A DNA stretch of 64,000 nt from an uncultured Modestobacter sp. (GTDB lineage Bacteria; Actinomycetota; Actinomycetes; Mycobacteriales; Geodermatophilaceae): assembly GCF_947486615.1 (NCBI RefSeq), contig NZ_CANKUD010000002.1, positions 1 to 64,000 of the forward strand, given 5' to 3'. Positions 34,679 through 43,315 of this stretch are shown here, in pieces. The translations under genes and the position numbers were made by a program. Under the pieces are notes generated by a model that made no database searches, was not told the DNA's origin, and saw nothing but the letters and a program-made list of their open reading frames with translations. How positions within the stretch are numbered: position 1 is the first letter of the stretch; each line of letters opens with the position of its first letter.

Positions 34679-35895
34679 GCCTGGGCGGACAGCGGCCGGG
34701 CGGGCACGTGCAGGAGCAGCGCGTCGCCCTGCCCACCGCCACCGCACAGCGCCGCGGCACCCACGCCGCCGCCGCGGCGGCCCAGCTCGAGCACCAGGTC
34801 CAGCACGATCCGGGCGCCGCTCATCCCGACCGGGTGGCCCAGCGCGATGGCCCCGCCGTTGGGGTTGACCTTCGCCGGGTCGATGCCCAGCTCACGGGTG
34901 GAGACGATGGCCACGGCGGCGAAGGCCTCGTTGAGCTCGACCAGGTCCAGGTCCTTCGGGTCGATCCCCTCCCGCTCGCACGCCTTCTGGACCGCGCGGG
35001 ACGGCTGGGTCTGCAGGGTGGCGTCCGGGCCGGCGACGACGCCGTGCGCACCGATCTCGGCGAGCACGGTCAGCCCCAGCTCCTCGGCCTTCGCCGCGGA
35101 CATCACCACGACCGCGCAGGCGCCGTCGGAGATCTGCGAGGCCGACGCCGCGGTGATCGTGCCGTCCGTCGCGAAGGCGGGCTTGAGCCTGGCCAGGCTC
35201 TCCGCGGTGGTGTCGGGGCGGATGCCCTCGTCCTCGCGGAACTCAATCGGGTCGCCCTTGCGCTGCGGGATGAGCACCGGGGTGATCTCGGTGTCGAAGA
35301 TGCCGTCCTTGGCCGCCCGCGCTGCCCGCTGGTGACTCTCCGCGGCGTAGGCGTCCTGCTCCTCGCGGGTCAGCCCGTAGCGGCTGTTCGACTCCTCGGT
35401 CAGCTTGCCCATCGCGACCTGGTCGAAGGTGTCGGTGAGGCCGTCGTGGGCCATGGCGTCGACCAGCGTCGCGTCGCCGAACTTGGTGCCGGTGCGTGAG
35501 CCCTTCAGCAGGTGCGGGGCCTGGGTCATCGACTCCATGCCGCCGGCGACGACGACGTCGAACTCGCCCGCGCGGATGAGCTGGTCGGCCAGCGCGATGG
35601 CGTCCAGGCCGGAGAGGCAGACCTTGTTCAGGGTGAACGAGGGCACCGACATCGGGATGCCGCCGGCGACGGCGGCCGGGCGGGCGGGGTTCTGCCCGGC
35701 GCCGGCCTGGATGACGTGGCCCATGATCACGTAGTCGACCTGGTCGCCGGTGATCCCGGCGCGCTCGAGGGCCGCCTTGATCGCGATGCCGCCGAGGTCG
35801 GCCGCGGAGAAGTCCTTCAGCGAGCCGAGCAGGCGGCCCATCGGCGTCCGGGCGCCGCCGACGATGACGGAACGGGTGGGTGCGGGCTTGCTCAT
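34675..35895 (-). CDS. Acetyl-CoA C-acetyltransferase (thiolase)
   Basis: The 406-residue thiolase condenses two acetyl-CoA to acetoacetyl-CoA, or runs in reverse in beta-oxidation. The acylated cysteine is C93 in KVCLSGLDA. The catalytic histidine is in [13 protein letters not shown] (H354) and the second cysteine in [11 protein letters not shown] (C384). NEAFA, expected for this family, is present. GGAG lies 5 nt before the ATG. It leads a thiolase-meaB-(CrtI-like) run and is divergent from the epimerase gene. M. tuberculosis has fadA4 beside the epimerase gene in the same way. Confidence 0.93.
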   Translation of the reverse strand: MSKPAPTRSVIVGGARTPMGRLLGSLKDFSAADLGGIAIKAALERAGITGDQVDYVIMGHVIQAGAGQNPARPAAVAGGIPMSVPSFTLNKVCLSGLDAIALADQLIRAGEFDVVVAGGMESMTQAPHLLKGSRTGTKFGDATLVDAMAHDGLTDTFDQVAMGKLTEESNSRYGLTREEQDAYAAESHQRAARAAKDGIFDTEITPVLIPQRKGDPIEFREDEGIRPDTTAESLARLKPAFATDGTITAASASQISDGACAVVVMSAAKAEELGLTVLAEIGAHGVVAGPDATLQTQPSRAVQKACEREGIDPKDLDLVELNEAFAAVAIVSTRELGIDPAKVNPNGGAIALGHPVGMSGARIVLDLVLELGRRGGGVGAAALCGGGGQGDALLLHVPARPLSAQA

Positions 35896-36085
35896 CGAGG
35901 CTCCAGTGGCTCCCGGTCACCGCCGTTGGCGACCGTCTCGGCAGGGCAGCGCGCAGGCCTCTCGGGGCACCACGGGCTGCCGTCAGGATAGGGCGCGGGC
36001 CGAACCCGGGAGCCCGGGCGGTGACCGACGTCACCATCCGGTCACCGCCGGCCGGGGCTCCCCGTCGCGCGCGGGCGGCGGCAGG

Positions 36086-36547
36086 ATGCGGGAGGTGACC
36101 GACGACGCGCACCCCGGCCTGACCGGCGACCTGTTCACCACCATCGACCACGTCGGCATCGCCGTCCCGGACCTGGACGAGGCGATCGCCTTCTACGCGG
36201 CGACCTTCGGCATCTCCTCGGTGCACGAGGAGACCAACGAGGAGCAGGGCGTCCGCGAGGCGATGCTCACCGTGGGGTCGGGCGAGACGCGGGTGCAGCT
36301 GCTCGCGCCACTGACGCCGGAGTCGACGATCGCCAAGTTCATCGGCCGCTCCGGCCCGGGGCTGCAGCAGCTGGCCTTCCGGGTCACCGACGTGGAGGCG
36401 GTCAGCGCCACGTTGCGCGAGCGCGGGATGCGACTGCTCTACGACGCCCCCCGCCGCGGCACGTCGGGCAGTCGGGTCAACTTCGTGCACCCCAAGGACG
36501 CCGGTGGCGTGCTCGTGGAGCTGGTGGAGCCCGCCGCGCAGGGTTGA
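36086..36547 (+). CDS. mce: Methylmalonyl-/ethylmalonyl-CoA epimerase
   Basis: The 153-residue VOC-fold protein has the first metal ligand in TTIDHVGIAVPDL, NEEQGVREAML, the VQLLAP glutamine region, SRVNFVHPKDAGG and the final glutamate in VLVELVEP. Where several homologues have HH the sequence reads LQQLAFRV, so one usual His ligand is Gln; as I recall the mycobacterial gene has the same. It interconverts the 2R/2S forms of the C4/C5 acyl-CoAs between Ccr and the mutases. ATG at 36086 or GTG at 36095 could be the start. 99 nt separate it from ccr. Confidence 0.9.
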   Translation: MREVTDDAHPGLTGDLFTTIDHVGIAVPDLDEAIAFYAATFGISSVHEETNEEQGVREAMLTVGSGETRVQLLAPLTPESTIAKFIGRSGPGLQQLAFRVTDVEAVSATLRERGMRLLYDAPRRGTSGSRVNFVHPKDAGGVLVELVEPAAQG

Positions 36548-36581
36548 GTTGCCTGCGTCACACGACCTGGCCAGCCGGAGC

Positions 36582-36597
36582 TACCCGCCAGTAGCCT
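36582..36597 (+). promoter_or_regulatory. ccr promoter with shared TACYNNNNRGTA operator
   Basis: TACCCGCCAGTA (36582-36593) is an inverted repeat of TACC/T and A/GGTA. Its last TA begins a TAGCCT -10 box (36592-36597), 49 nt before the ATG. The same layout occurs at etfBA and the 3-hydroxybutyryl-CoA dehydrogenase gene, and the same 12-mer precedes ecm. Confidence 0.65.
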
Positions 36598-36646
36598 CCG
36601 CGCACCGCACTGCCCCTCGAGCCAACGACGACCCGGGAGCGCACGC

Positions 36647-37978
36647 ATGGACCAGATCAGGGACGCCATCCTCGCCGACGACCTCGACGCGATCGGAGGG
36701 CTCCCGACACCGGGGTCCTACCGCGCGGTGCTGGTCCGCAAGGACGAGCAGGAGGTGTTCGAGGGCCTGGAGACGAAGGACAAGGACCCCCGCCGCTCCC
36801 TGCACGTGGAGGAGGTGCCGACACCCGAGCTCGGCCCGGGCGAGGCGCTGGTGGCGGTGATGGCCTCCTCGGTCAACTACAACACCGTCTGGACGTCGAT
36901 CTTCGAGCCGGTGTCGACCTTCGGCTTCCTCGCCCGCTACGGCCGGCTCAACGACCTGACGAAGAAGCACGACCTGCCCTACCACGTGGTCGGCTCCGAC
37001 CTGGCCGGCGTCGTCGTCCGGGTCGGCCCCGGGGTGAACCGGTGGGCGCCAGGTGACGAGGTGGTCGCGCACTGCCTGTCGGTCGAGCTGGAGGACCCGG
37101 CCGGCCACGACGACACGATGATGGACCCGCAGCAGCGGATCTGGGGCTTCGAGACCAACTTCGGCGGCCTGGCCGAGCTGTCCCTGGTCAAGAGCAACCA
37201 GCTGATGCCCAAGCCGGCCCACCTCACCTGGGAGGAGGCCGCCTGCCCCGGGCTGGTCAACTCCACCGCCTACCGGCAGCTGGTCAGCCGCAACGGCGCG
37301 GCGATGAAGCAGGGCGACGTCGTGCTGATCTGGGGTGCCTCCGGTGGGCTGGGCTCCTACGCCACCCAGATGGCGCTGGGCGGCGGCGCGATCCCGGTGT
37401 GCGTGGTCGGCAGCCCGGAGAAGGCCGAGATCGTGCGCTCGATGGGCGCCGAGCTGGTGATCGACCGGTCGGCCGAGCAGTACCGGTTCTGGTCCGACGA
37501 GGAGACCCAGGACCCCGACGAGTGGAAGCGGCTGGGCGCCCGGATCCGCGAGCTGACCGGCGGGGACGACGCCGACATCGTCTTCGAGCACCCCGGCCGG
37601 GAGACCTTCGGCGCCAGCGTCTACGTCGCCCGCCGGGGCGGCACGATCGTCACCTGCGCCTCGACCAGCGGCTTCCTGCACTCCTACGACAACCGGTACC
37701 TCTGGATGAACCTCAAGCGGATCGTCGGCTCGCACTTCGCCAACTACCGCGAGGCCTGGGAGGCCAACCGGCTGATCCAGCGGGGGCTCATCCACCCGAC
37801 GCTGTCCAAGACCTACGCCATGGCGGACGTCGGCCAGGCCACCTACGACGTCCACCGCAACCTGCACCAGGGCAAGGTCGGGGTGCTCACCCTCGCCCCC
37901 GAGGAGGGCCTCGGCGTGCGGGACACCGCCCTGCGCGAGCAGCACCTCACCGCGATCAACCGGTTCCGGGACCAGTAG
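36647..37978 (+). CDS. ccr: Crotonyl-CoA carboxylase/reductase
   Basis: The 443-residue MDR-superfamily enzyme reductively carboxylates crotonyl-CoA to (2S)-ethylmalonyl-CoA with NADPH and CO2, the defining step of the ethylmalonyl-CoA pathway. The four CO2-pocket residues known from the Kitasatospora enzyme (N81, F170, E171, H365) are all present with a constant offset of two: N79 in SVNYNTVW, F168-E169 in IWGFETNFGG, H363 in GSHFANY. It is therefore a true carboxylase, not a simple enoyl reductase. NADPH site: WGASGGLGSYATQ. GGGAG lies 7 nt before the ATG. Ends in a strong terminator. Confidence 0.96.
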   Translation: MDQIRDAILADDLDAIGGLPTPGSYRAVLVRKDEQEVFEGLETKDKDPRRSLHVEEVPTPELGPGEALVAVMASSVNYNTVWTSIFEPVSTFGFLARYGRLNDLTKKHDLPYHVVGSDLAGVVVRVGPGVNRWAPGDEVVAHCLSVELEDPAGHDDTMMDPQQRIWGFETNFGGLAELSLVKSNQLMPKPAHLTWEEAACPGLVNSTAYRQLVSRNGAAMKQGDVVLIWGASGGLGSYATQMALGGGAIPVCVVGSPEKAEIVRSMGAELVIDRSAEQYRFWSDEETQDPDEWKRLGARIRELTGGDDADIVFEHPGRETFGASVYVARRGGTIVTCASTSGFLHSYDNRYLWMNLKRIVGSHFANYREAWEANRLIQRGLIHPTLSKTYAMADVGQATYDVHRNLHQGKVGVLTLAPEEGLGVRDTALREQHLTAINRFRDQ

Positions 37979-38030
37979 CCCAGGTGTGCCCGGCCGACCG
38001 CGCACGGCCCCGCGGCGGGCCCGTGCACAG

Positions 38031-38064
38031 CGCCCTGCCGGTCCTCGCGAGGACCGGCAGGGCG
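38031..38064 (+). terminator. Terminator after ccr
   Basis: A perfect 34-bp palindrome (17-nt arms, CGCCCTGCCGGTCCTCG) lies 53 nt after the ccr stop. It would fold as a 15-bp stem with a CGCG tetraloop. Followed by GGGGTCT, no U-tract. Confidence 0.75.
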
Positions 38065-38135
38065 GGGTCTGGCAGTTCGCTGGGAGCGGTCCACGACACG
38101 CTGACCGCACCCGCGATCAATGCGAGGATGACCGC

Positions 38136-39752
38136 ATGAGCGACCCCCGCGACGAACTGATCGACTACCGCGACGGCGGGCCGACCTTCGACGTCGTCCG
38201 CAAGGGGTACGACCGGGAACAGGTCGCCGAGACCCTCGCCGGCCTGGACGCCGACATGCGTGTTGCGCTCGCCGACCGCGACGCCGCCGTCGCCCGCTCC
38301 GCCGACCTGGCCCGCCAGCTGCAGGCGCTGCACGGCGAGGTCGAGTCGCTGCGCCGCCGCGCGGCGACCGCCAGCGCCCCCACGTTCGAGAACATGGGCG
38401 AGCGCATCTCCAACATGCTGCGGCTGGCCGAGGAGGAGGCGGCGGAGATCCGCCGCGCGGCCGAGGAGCAGGCCGCCCAGCTGCAGGGCGCGGTGGCCGC
38501 CGAGGCGGAGGCGATCCGCGAGCGGGTGGCCGGCGAGGAGCGCGCGCTGGGCGAGCGGTCCGCGGCCAGCCGGGCCGAGGCCGAGCGTCTGGTCGTCGAG
38601 GCCCGCCAGCACGCCGAGCAGATCGCCGCCGTCGCGCAGGCCCGCGCCGACGACCTGGTCACCAAGGCCCAGGAGCGGGTGGCCCGGCTCGACGCCGACT
38701 CGCAGGCCCGCCGCGCCAAGGCCGAGCAGGACTTCGAGATCGCCCAGCGCGCCCGCCGCACCGAGGCGGCCCGGCTGGAGGAGGAGCGCGAGCGCACCTC
38801 GATCGCCACCGCGCAGCAGCGGGTCGCCGAGGCCGACGAGCGCGCCCGCCGCACCGTCGCCGAGGCGGAGGCGGCCGCCGCCGCGATCCGCGCTGTCCGC
38901 GACGAGCTGGTCGGCCGGCTGACCGACGTCCGCTCGCTGCTCGGCCAGCTGCCGGACCTCTCGGACCGCCCGCAGCAGGGCAGCGACGCCCCGGCCCAGG
39001 GGGCCGCCCCGCAGCAGCCTGCCCCGTCCGAGGCTCCGCAGGGCCGCGGCCAGCAAGCGACCGAGGCACCCACCGCCCAGGCACCGCAGCGCGAGCAGGC
39101 GGCCCAGCGCGAGCAGGCAGCACAGCGCGAGCAGGCAGCAGAGCGCGAGCAGACAGCACAGCGCGAGCAGACAGCACAGCGCGAGCAGACAGCACAGCGC
39201 GAGCAGGCGCCCCGGGGCGAGCAGGCACCGGCAGCGCAGGCTGCAAGCCGACCGGCTCCGGTCCAGCAGGCTCCGGCTCAGCAGGCACCGGCCCAGCAGG
39301 CACCCGCGCAGCCGGTACCGGCCCAGCAGGCCCCGTCCGGCAGCTCGGCTGCGGGGACCCGGCCGGCTGCGGCCGTACCGGCGCGGGCGGCAGAGACCCA
39401 GGAGGTGCGGCTGCCCGCACCGGCCGGGTCGGGCGCGGCAGCGGCACCCGAGCCGGCCGGGGGCCAGCGCCAGGGCGTCCGGACGCCGCCCCCCGCCCAC
39501 CCGACGCAGCAGGTGGCGGCCCAGCGGCCCGAGGCGGCAGCGGCGCAGCCCACCGGTGACGCGGACGACGCGACGCAGCCCGGCACCGCCGAGCAGCCGG
39601 CCGTGGAGCGCCCGGCGGCCCAGCAGCGGCCCCAGCCGACGCCGCGGCAGACGCCGCCGGTCCCGGCCCGTGGCCCGGCCACCCGGGTGCAGCCGAACCC
39701 CGCGGTGACCGCCGGTCAGGGGGGCGGTCCGGCCACTCCCGGCCGGAGCTGA
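38136..39752 (+). CDS. DivIVA-like coiled-coil protein with Gln/Pro/Ala repeat tail
   Basis: The 538-residue protein begins with a DivIVA-type segment (PTFDVVRKGYDREQVAETL, residues 16-34). About 230 residues of Ala/Glu/Arg-rich coiled coil follow (to about residue 270). The rest is a disordered tail containing seven hexapeptide repeats of the QREQAA/QREQTA type (nt 39088-39215) and then QQAPA pentapeptides. By architecture it belongs to the cytoskeletal or polar-growth scaffold proteins of actinobacteria (Wag31/Scy/FilP-like), but the membrane-binding N-terminus is degenerate. GAGGA lies 7 nt before the ATG. Tandem repeats make length variation between strains likely. Confidence 0.78.
   Translation: MSDPRDELIDYRDGGPTFDVVRKGYDREQVAETLAGLDADMRVALADRDAAVARSADLARQLQALHGEVESLRRRAATASAPTFENMGERISNMLRLAEEEAAEIRRAAEEQAAQLQGAVAAEAEAIRERVAGEERALGERSAASRAEAERLVVEARQHAEQIAAVAQARADDLVTKAQERVARLDADSQARRAKAEQDFEIAQRARRTEAARLEEERERTSIATAQQRVAEADERARRTVAEAEAAAAAIRAVRDELVGRLTDVRSLLGQLPDLSDRPQQGSDAPAQGAAPQQPAPSEAPQGRGQQATEAPTAQAPQREQAAQREQAAQREQAAEREQTAQREQTAQREQTAQREQAPRGEQAPAAQAASRPAPVQQAPAQQAPAQQAPAQPVPAQQAPSGSSAAGTRPAAAVPARAAETQEVRLPAPAGSGAAAAPEPAGGQRQGVRTPPPAHPTQQVAAQRPEAAAAQPTGDADDATQPGTAEQPAVERPAAQQRPQPTPRQTPPVPARGPATRVQPNPAVTAGQGGGPATPGRS
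39088..39215 (+). repeat. 18-bp tandem repeats encoding QREQAA
   Basis: About seven in-frame copies of an 18-bp unit of the CAGCGCGAGCAGGCAGCA type, within the DivIVA-like gene. Point variants change A to T or E. Repeat number could vary by slippage. Confidence 0.85.
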
Positions 39753-39768
39753 CCTCCGCACCTCCCCC

Positions 39769-39807
39769 GACGGACCCGCCGGCGCTGCGCGCGCCGGCGG
39801 GTCCGTC
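39769..39807 (+). terminator. Terminator after the DivIVA-like gene
   Basis: A perfect 17-bp stem (39769-39785 with 39791-39807) with loop TGCGC begins 16 nt after the stop. Then come TCGTCTCCCC and a gene-free stretch to 40020 with two near-identical GGCGGTGCGGCAC repeats (about 39893-39933). Confidence 0.8.
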
Positions 39808-40020
39808 GTCGTCTCCCCCGCTGGCCGCCCGGCGGGGGCCGTGTCAGGGTCGGGCACGGTCGGCTGCTGAGCCGGCGGTCCCGAGCGTCCACCGGCGGTG
39901 CGGCACGGGCGGGCGGCGGTGCGGCACAGGCGGGGCACTGCCCGCGAGGGCACGATGAGACCTGGACCGGTCCTCGACCACCCCGGGGACCGGAGCGAGC
40001 GCGGGGGGAGGACGACGGCC

Positions 40021-42360
40021 GTGGCCGAGTCGACGACACGGCCGGACGGCACCCCGACGTCCGGCACCGGCGGCGCACCCCGACTGCACGCGACGGGCCG
40101 CCACCACCCGCACGACCGGTCGGTGGGACGGACCGAGCCGGCCGGTGAGCCGGGAGCCGGCACCCCGGCTGCCCCTCCGGCGGAGCAGGCGGCGGCCGCC
40201 GGCGAGACGCCCGACACCGGCCCGGTCCGTGACGCCCAGCCCGACACCGGCCCGGCGCACGCCGCCCGGCCCGACCCGGCCCACCCAGCACAGCCCGACA
40301 CCGGGCCCGCCGACCCCGCACAGCCCGGCACCGCCCACGCCGCCCATCCCTCCCACGCCGCCCATCCCTCCCACGCCGCGCAGCCCTCCCACGCCGCGCA
40401 GCCCGACCTCGGCCGCATCGCGCAGGCCGCCACCGCCCACGCCGCGCAGCCCGACATCGGTCGGGCCCCCACGACCGGTACCGGCACCGGTCGTGGTCCC
40501 GACGGGGGCGCCCCTGCCGGCCGGGGCACCAGCGGCGTGCCGCGTCGGGCCCAGCACCGGGCCGCCCGACCGCCACTGCTGGCCCGTGCCCGGGCCGGCC
40601 TGCTCTGGCCCCTGGCGGCGCTGGTCGTGGTGGGCCTGGTCGCCGGGCGCACGCTGCGCGGCGGGCCGCTGCCCGGCGACAGCGCCCTCATGGGGCCGGC
40701 CTTCCTGCTCGGTCGCGGCGAGGGCTCGCTGGCCCCGCTCTCCCCCGAGGGGCTGGGCGCCGCGCACGCGGCCGTCTACGCGACGGTGACCCGGGCCGTG
40801 GAACGGCACGCCACCCTCGCCGGTGCCGAGCGGGAGCTGCTGCTGGTCGTGCTCCTGGTCAGCGCCGTGCTGCTCTGGCGCACCGCCCGGCGGATCGGGG
40901 TCCCGGACGCCGCCTGCGCGCTGAGCGTGCTGGCGCTGGGTGCCGTGCCCGCGCTGGCGCCGCTGCACGCCGTCGCCACCCCGGCCGCGTTCGCCGGCGC
41001 CTGGTCGCTGCTGGCGGCGTGGCTGCTCGCCGGGCTGCTCACCGGCGACCGCGCCCCCGGCAGCCGCCCGCCGGTCGCCGCCGCGGTGCTCGCCGGGGTC
41101 GCGGTCGTGCTGGCCGTGCTGCTGGCGCCGGACCTGCTGCTGCTGATCGTCGCCGGAGCCGCCGCCGCGGGTGCGCTGACCGGCGCGGTGCGGCGGCGCG
41201 CACTGGCCGCCGGGGTGGGCTTGCTGCTGCTCGCCGGCACCCGGGTGCTGGTCGCCCGCTGGGACCCCGACTCCGGTGACCCGGCCCGCTGGGGCGGTGA
41301 CCGGGTCGACCTCTGGCTGATCGGCGCGGCGCTCGTGGTCATCGGCCTGCTCGCCGCCTGGTCGCTCCCCGGCCTGCGCGCCCTCGGCACCGCCCTGGTC
41401 GCCGTCACCGTGGTCGCCGTCGCCCCGCCGGTGGCCCGGCTGCCCGCGCTGGTGCTCGCCCTGCCGCCGGCCGCGCTGCTGCTGGGTGCGGTGGCCACCG
41501 TGGCGGCGTCCCTGGCCGCCCGCCCGGTGCTCGCCCGGCGGCCGAGGGCCCTGCTGGCTGCCGGGCTGGTCGCCGCCGTCGTCCTGGCCGGGACCGGCGT
41601 CGCCGCCGCCGCGGGACTGGCCGGCACGCCGCGGCGGGACCTCGGTGCGGACGCCTACGACCAGCTGGCCGACTGGGCAGCCGACCAGCTGCGGGACGAC
41701 GCCGTGCTGGTCGCCGGACCGCGGACGACGGCCGAGCTCCTGCACGCCGGCGTCGCCGAGGCGCGTCTGGTCCGTGGCGCGGACGTGCCGGTGCCGGCGT
41801 CGGCACCCGCGGCGGGCGACCTGGCCCTGCGGGTGACCACCGGCCGGCCGGCCGAGGACAGCGAGACCCTCGCCCGCTTCGGGAACGCGACCGACGGCCC
41901 GGTGCTCACCGTGGCCGACCCCCGAGCGGTCGCGCCGACCGAGGAGCAGCTGGCCGCCCGGCGCGACCTGGCCGCCGCCCTGCTGGCGAACCCGACGACC
42001 GACGTGCCGCCCGACGACGCCGCGGTGCTGGCCGCCGGCCGGGTCGACCCGCGGCTGCTGTCCCTGCTGGCCGGCCTGGGCGCGCGGTACGGGGTGGGGG
42101 TCGGCGCGCTGCTCCCGGTCGCCGGCGAGCCGGCGGAGGCGCCGGTCCGCCAGGCGGTGATCAGCAGCCTGGGCGGCACCCCGCTCGCCGGGGACGACGC
42201 CGCGGCCCGGGCCGCGGCCGACCGGCTGCGCACCCTGCTGGACGCCCAGCGCCAGCCGTACGCGCCGGGCCTGGTCACCGAGGTCGAGGGCGGGCTGCTG
42301 GTCGGTTACCCGCTGGTGCGGGACCCCGACGCGCTGGTCACCATCAGCGGGGGACGATGA
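40021..42360 (+). CDS. Large polytopic membrane protein with disordered N-terminus
   Basis: A 779-residue protein of unknown function. Residues 1 to about 190 are a Pro/Ala/His-rich disordered region with PSHAAHP-type repeats. About ten hydrophobic helices follow (first: WPLAALVVVGLVAG). The last 230 residues form a soluble domain, probably outside the membrane (DAYDQLADWAADQLRDDAVLVAGP). The helix count plus a C-terminal W..D.LR.DAVLV strand resembles polytopic GT-C-type glycosyltransferases, but no catalytic Asp/Glu pair is obvious. The GTG at 40021 has GGGGGGAGGA 8 nt upstream and is preferred to ATG 39955. Its TGA is 62 nt before the DUF4397 gene. Confidence 0.65.
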   Translation: MAESTTRPDGTPTSGTGGAPRLHATGRHHPHDRSVGRTEPAGEPGAGTPAAPPAEQAAAAGETPDTGPVRDAQPDTGPAHAARPDPAHPAQPDTGPADPAQPGTAHAAHPSHAAHPSHAAQPSHAAQPDLGRIAQAATAHAAQPDIGRAPTTGTGTGRGPDGGAPAGRGTSGVPRRAQHRAARPPLLARARAGLLWPLAALVVVGLVAGRTLRGGPLPGDSALMGPAFLLGRGEGSLAPLSPEGLGAAHAAVYATVTRAVERHATLAGAERELLLVVLLVSAVLLWRTARRIGVPDAACALSVLALGAVPALAPLHAVATPAAFAGAWSLLAAWLLAGLLTGDRAPGSRPPVAAAVLAGVAVVLAVLLAPDLLLLIVAGAAAAGALTGAVRRRALAAGVGLLLLAGTRVLVARWDPDSGDPARWGGDRVDLWLIGAALVVIGLLAAWSLPGLRALGTALVAVTVVAVAPPVARLPALVLALPPAALLLGAVATVAASLAARPVLARRPRALLAAGLVAAVVLAGTGVAAAAGLAGTPRRDLGADAYDQLADWAADQLRDDAVLVAGPRTTAELLHAGVAEARLVRGADVPVPASAPAAGDLALRVTTGRPAEDSETLARFGNATDGPVLTVADPRAVAPTEEQLAARRDLAAALLANPTTDVPPDDAAVLAAGRVDPRLLSLLAGLGARYGVGVGALLPVAGEPAEAPVRQAVISSLGGTPLAGDDAAARAAADRLRTLLDAQRQPYAPGLVTEVEGGLLVGYPLVRDPDALVTISGGR
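40338..40409 (+). repeat. 18-bp tandem repeats encoding AAHPSH
   Basis: Four in-frame copies of CCCACGCCGCCCATCCCT-like units in the N-terminal disordered region of the membrane protein. The last two carry CAG for CAT. Confidence 0.75.
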
Positions 42361-42422
42361 GCGTGCACGGCGGCACCGTGGGTAGTGACGCACCGGACCA
42401 CCACCGACGACGAGGAGACTCC

Positions 42423-43301
42423 ATGCCCCGGCCGACCCGCGCACCACTGCTCGCCCTGCTCTGCGCCGGGCTGCTCGCCCTGGGCGTGCCCGTCGCCACA
42501 GGGGCCGCGGCAGCGCCGGCCGTGTCCGGCACGGAGGGGCTGGTGCGGATGATGCACCTGTCCCCCGACACCCCGTCGGTGGACGCCTACATCGACTCGG
42601 TGTCCGATCCCGACGTCGGCGTGGTCCTCCCCGCGGTGACCTACGGGGACGTCTCCCCCTACCAGGTCGTGCCGGCCGGCACCTACACGGTGAGCGCCCG
42701 CGCCGCCGGCGCCGACCCGGCCAGCCCGCCGGTGCTGGCCAGCACCGTCACGGTGGCCCCCGGGACCGCCACCACGATCGCCGGTGTCGGCTACTTCGCC
42801 GACCTGGGCTTCGCCGTGCTGTCCGACGACCTGACCCTGCCGCCCGCCGGGCAGGCACGCGCCCGGGTGGTCAACGCCGCCAGCACCGGCGCCCCGCTGG
42901 ACCTGACGCTGGCCGGCGGCACGTCGCTCGCCACCGACCTCCCCTTCGCCGAGAGCACCGACTACGTCGACGTGCCCGGCGGCGCCGGCACCCTGACGCT
43001 CACCGGCAGCACCGGTGAGCCGACCGAGCTGCCCGTCGACCTGGCCGCCGGGTCGGTCTACACCGTGCTGGTGCTCGACCGCGACGGTGGCGGGCTGACC
43101 GTGACCAGCGTGCTGGACGCCGCCAGCCCGGGCGTCGTCCCGGTCGGCGGGGTCGAGGCCGGTGCCGGTGGCACCGCGGTGGACGAGGGCCTGCCGGTCG
43201 GCCGGTCCGCTCTCGCCGTCCTCGCGCTGACCGCGCTGGCGCTGGCCGTGGGCGTGCGCCTGCCCCGCCGCGGGCGCACGCCGCGGCACCTGGCCTCCTG
43301 A
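42423..43301 (+). CDS. Secreted DUF4397 domain protein with C-terminal anchor
   Basis: The 292-residue protein has a Sec signal peptide (PRPTRAPLLALLCAGLLA... ATGAAAA), a DUF4397 repeat region (RMMHLSPDTPSVDAYID; ARARVVNAASTGAPLDL) and a C-terminal transmembrane helix followed by RRGR. LPVGRS immediately precedes that helix and could be a variant sorting signal. GAGGAG lies 5 nt before ATG 42423, making it a better start than ATG 42357, which overlaps the previous stop. The sortase gene follows after 14 nt, so the two are likely enzyme and substrate. Confidence 0.83.
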   Translation: MPRPTRAPLLALLCAGLLALGVPVATGAAAAPAVSGTEGLVRMMHLSPDTPSVDAYIDSVSDPDVGVVLPAVTYGDVSPYQVVPAGTYTVSARAAGADPASPPVLASTVTVAPGTATTIAGVGYFADLGFAVLSDDLTLPPAGQARARVVNAASTGAPLDLTLAGGTSLATDLPFAESTDYVDVPGGAGTLTLTGSTGEPTELPVDLAAGSVYTVLVLDRDGGGLTVTSVLDAASPGVVPVGGVEAGAGGTAVDEGLPVGRSALAVLALTALALAVGVRLPRRGRTPRHLAS

Positions 43302-43315
43302 CCAGTCCGGCGGAG

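Noticed and set aside
39088-39215. Short direct repeats as a possible CRISPR array
   Set aside because: Units are adjacent 18-bp in-frame codon repeats without spacers inside a coding region; no cas genes.
39898-40020. Upstream starts for the large membrane protein (GTG 39898, ATG 39955)
   Set aside because: They lack a Shine-Dalgarno, whereas GTG 40021 has GGGGGGAGGA 8 nt upstream. The extra residues are Arg/Gly-rich and fall in a repeat-containing spacer.
42357-42422. ATG 42357 overlapping the membrane-protein stop as start of the DUF4397 gene
   Set aside because: It would place 22 polar residues before a clear signal peptide; ATG 42423 has a GAGGAG at ideal distance.
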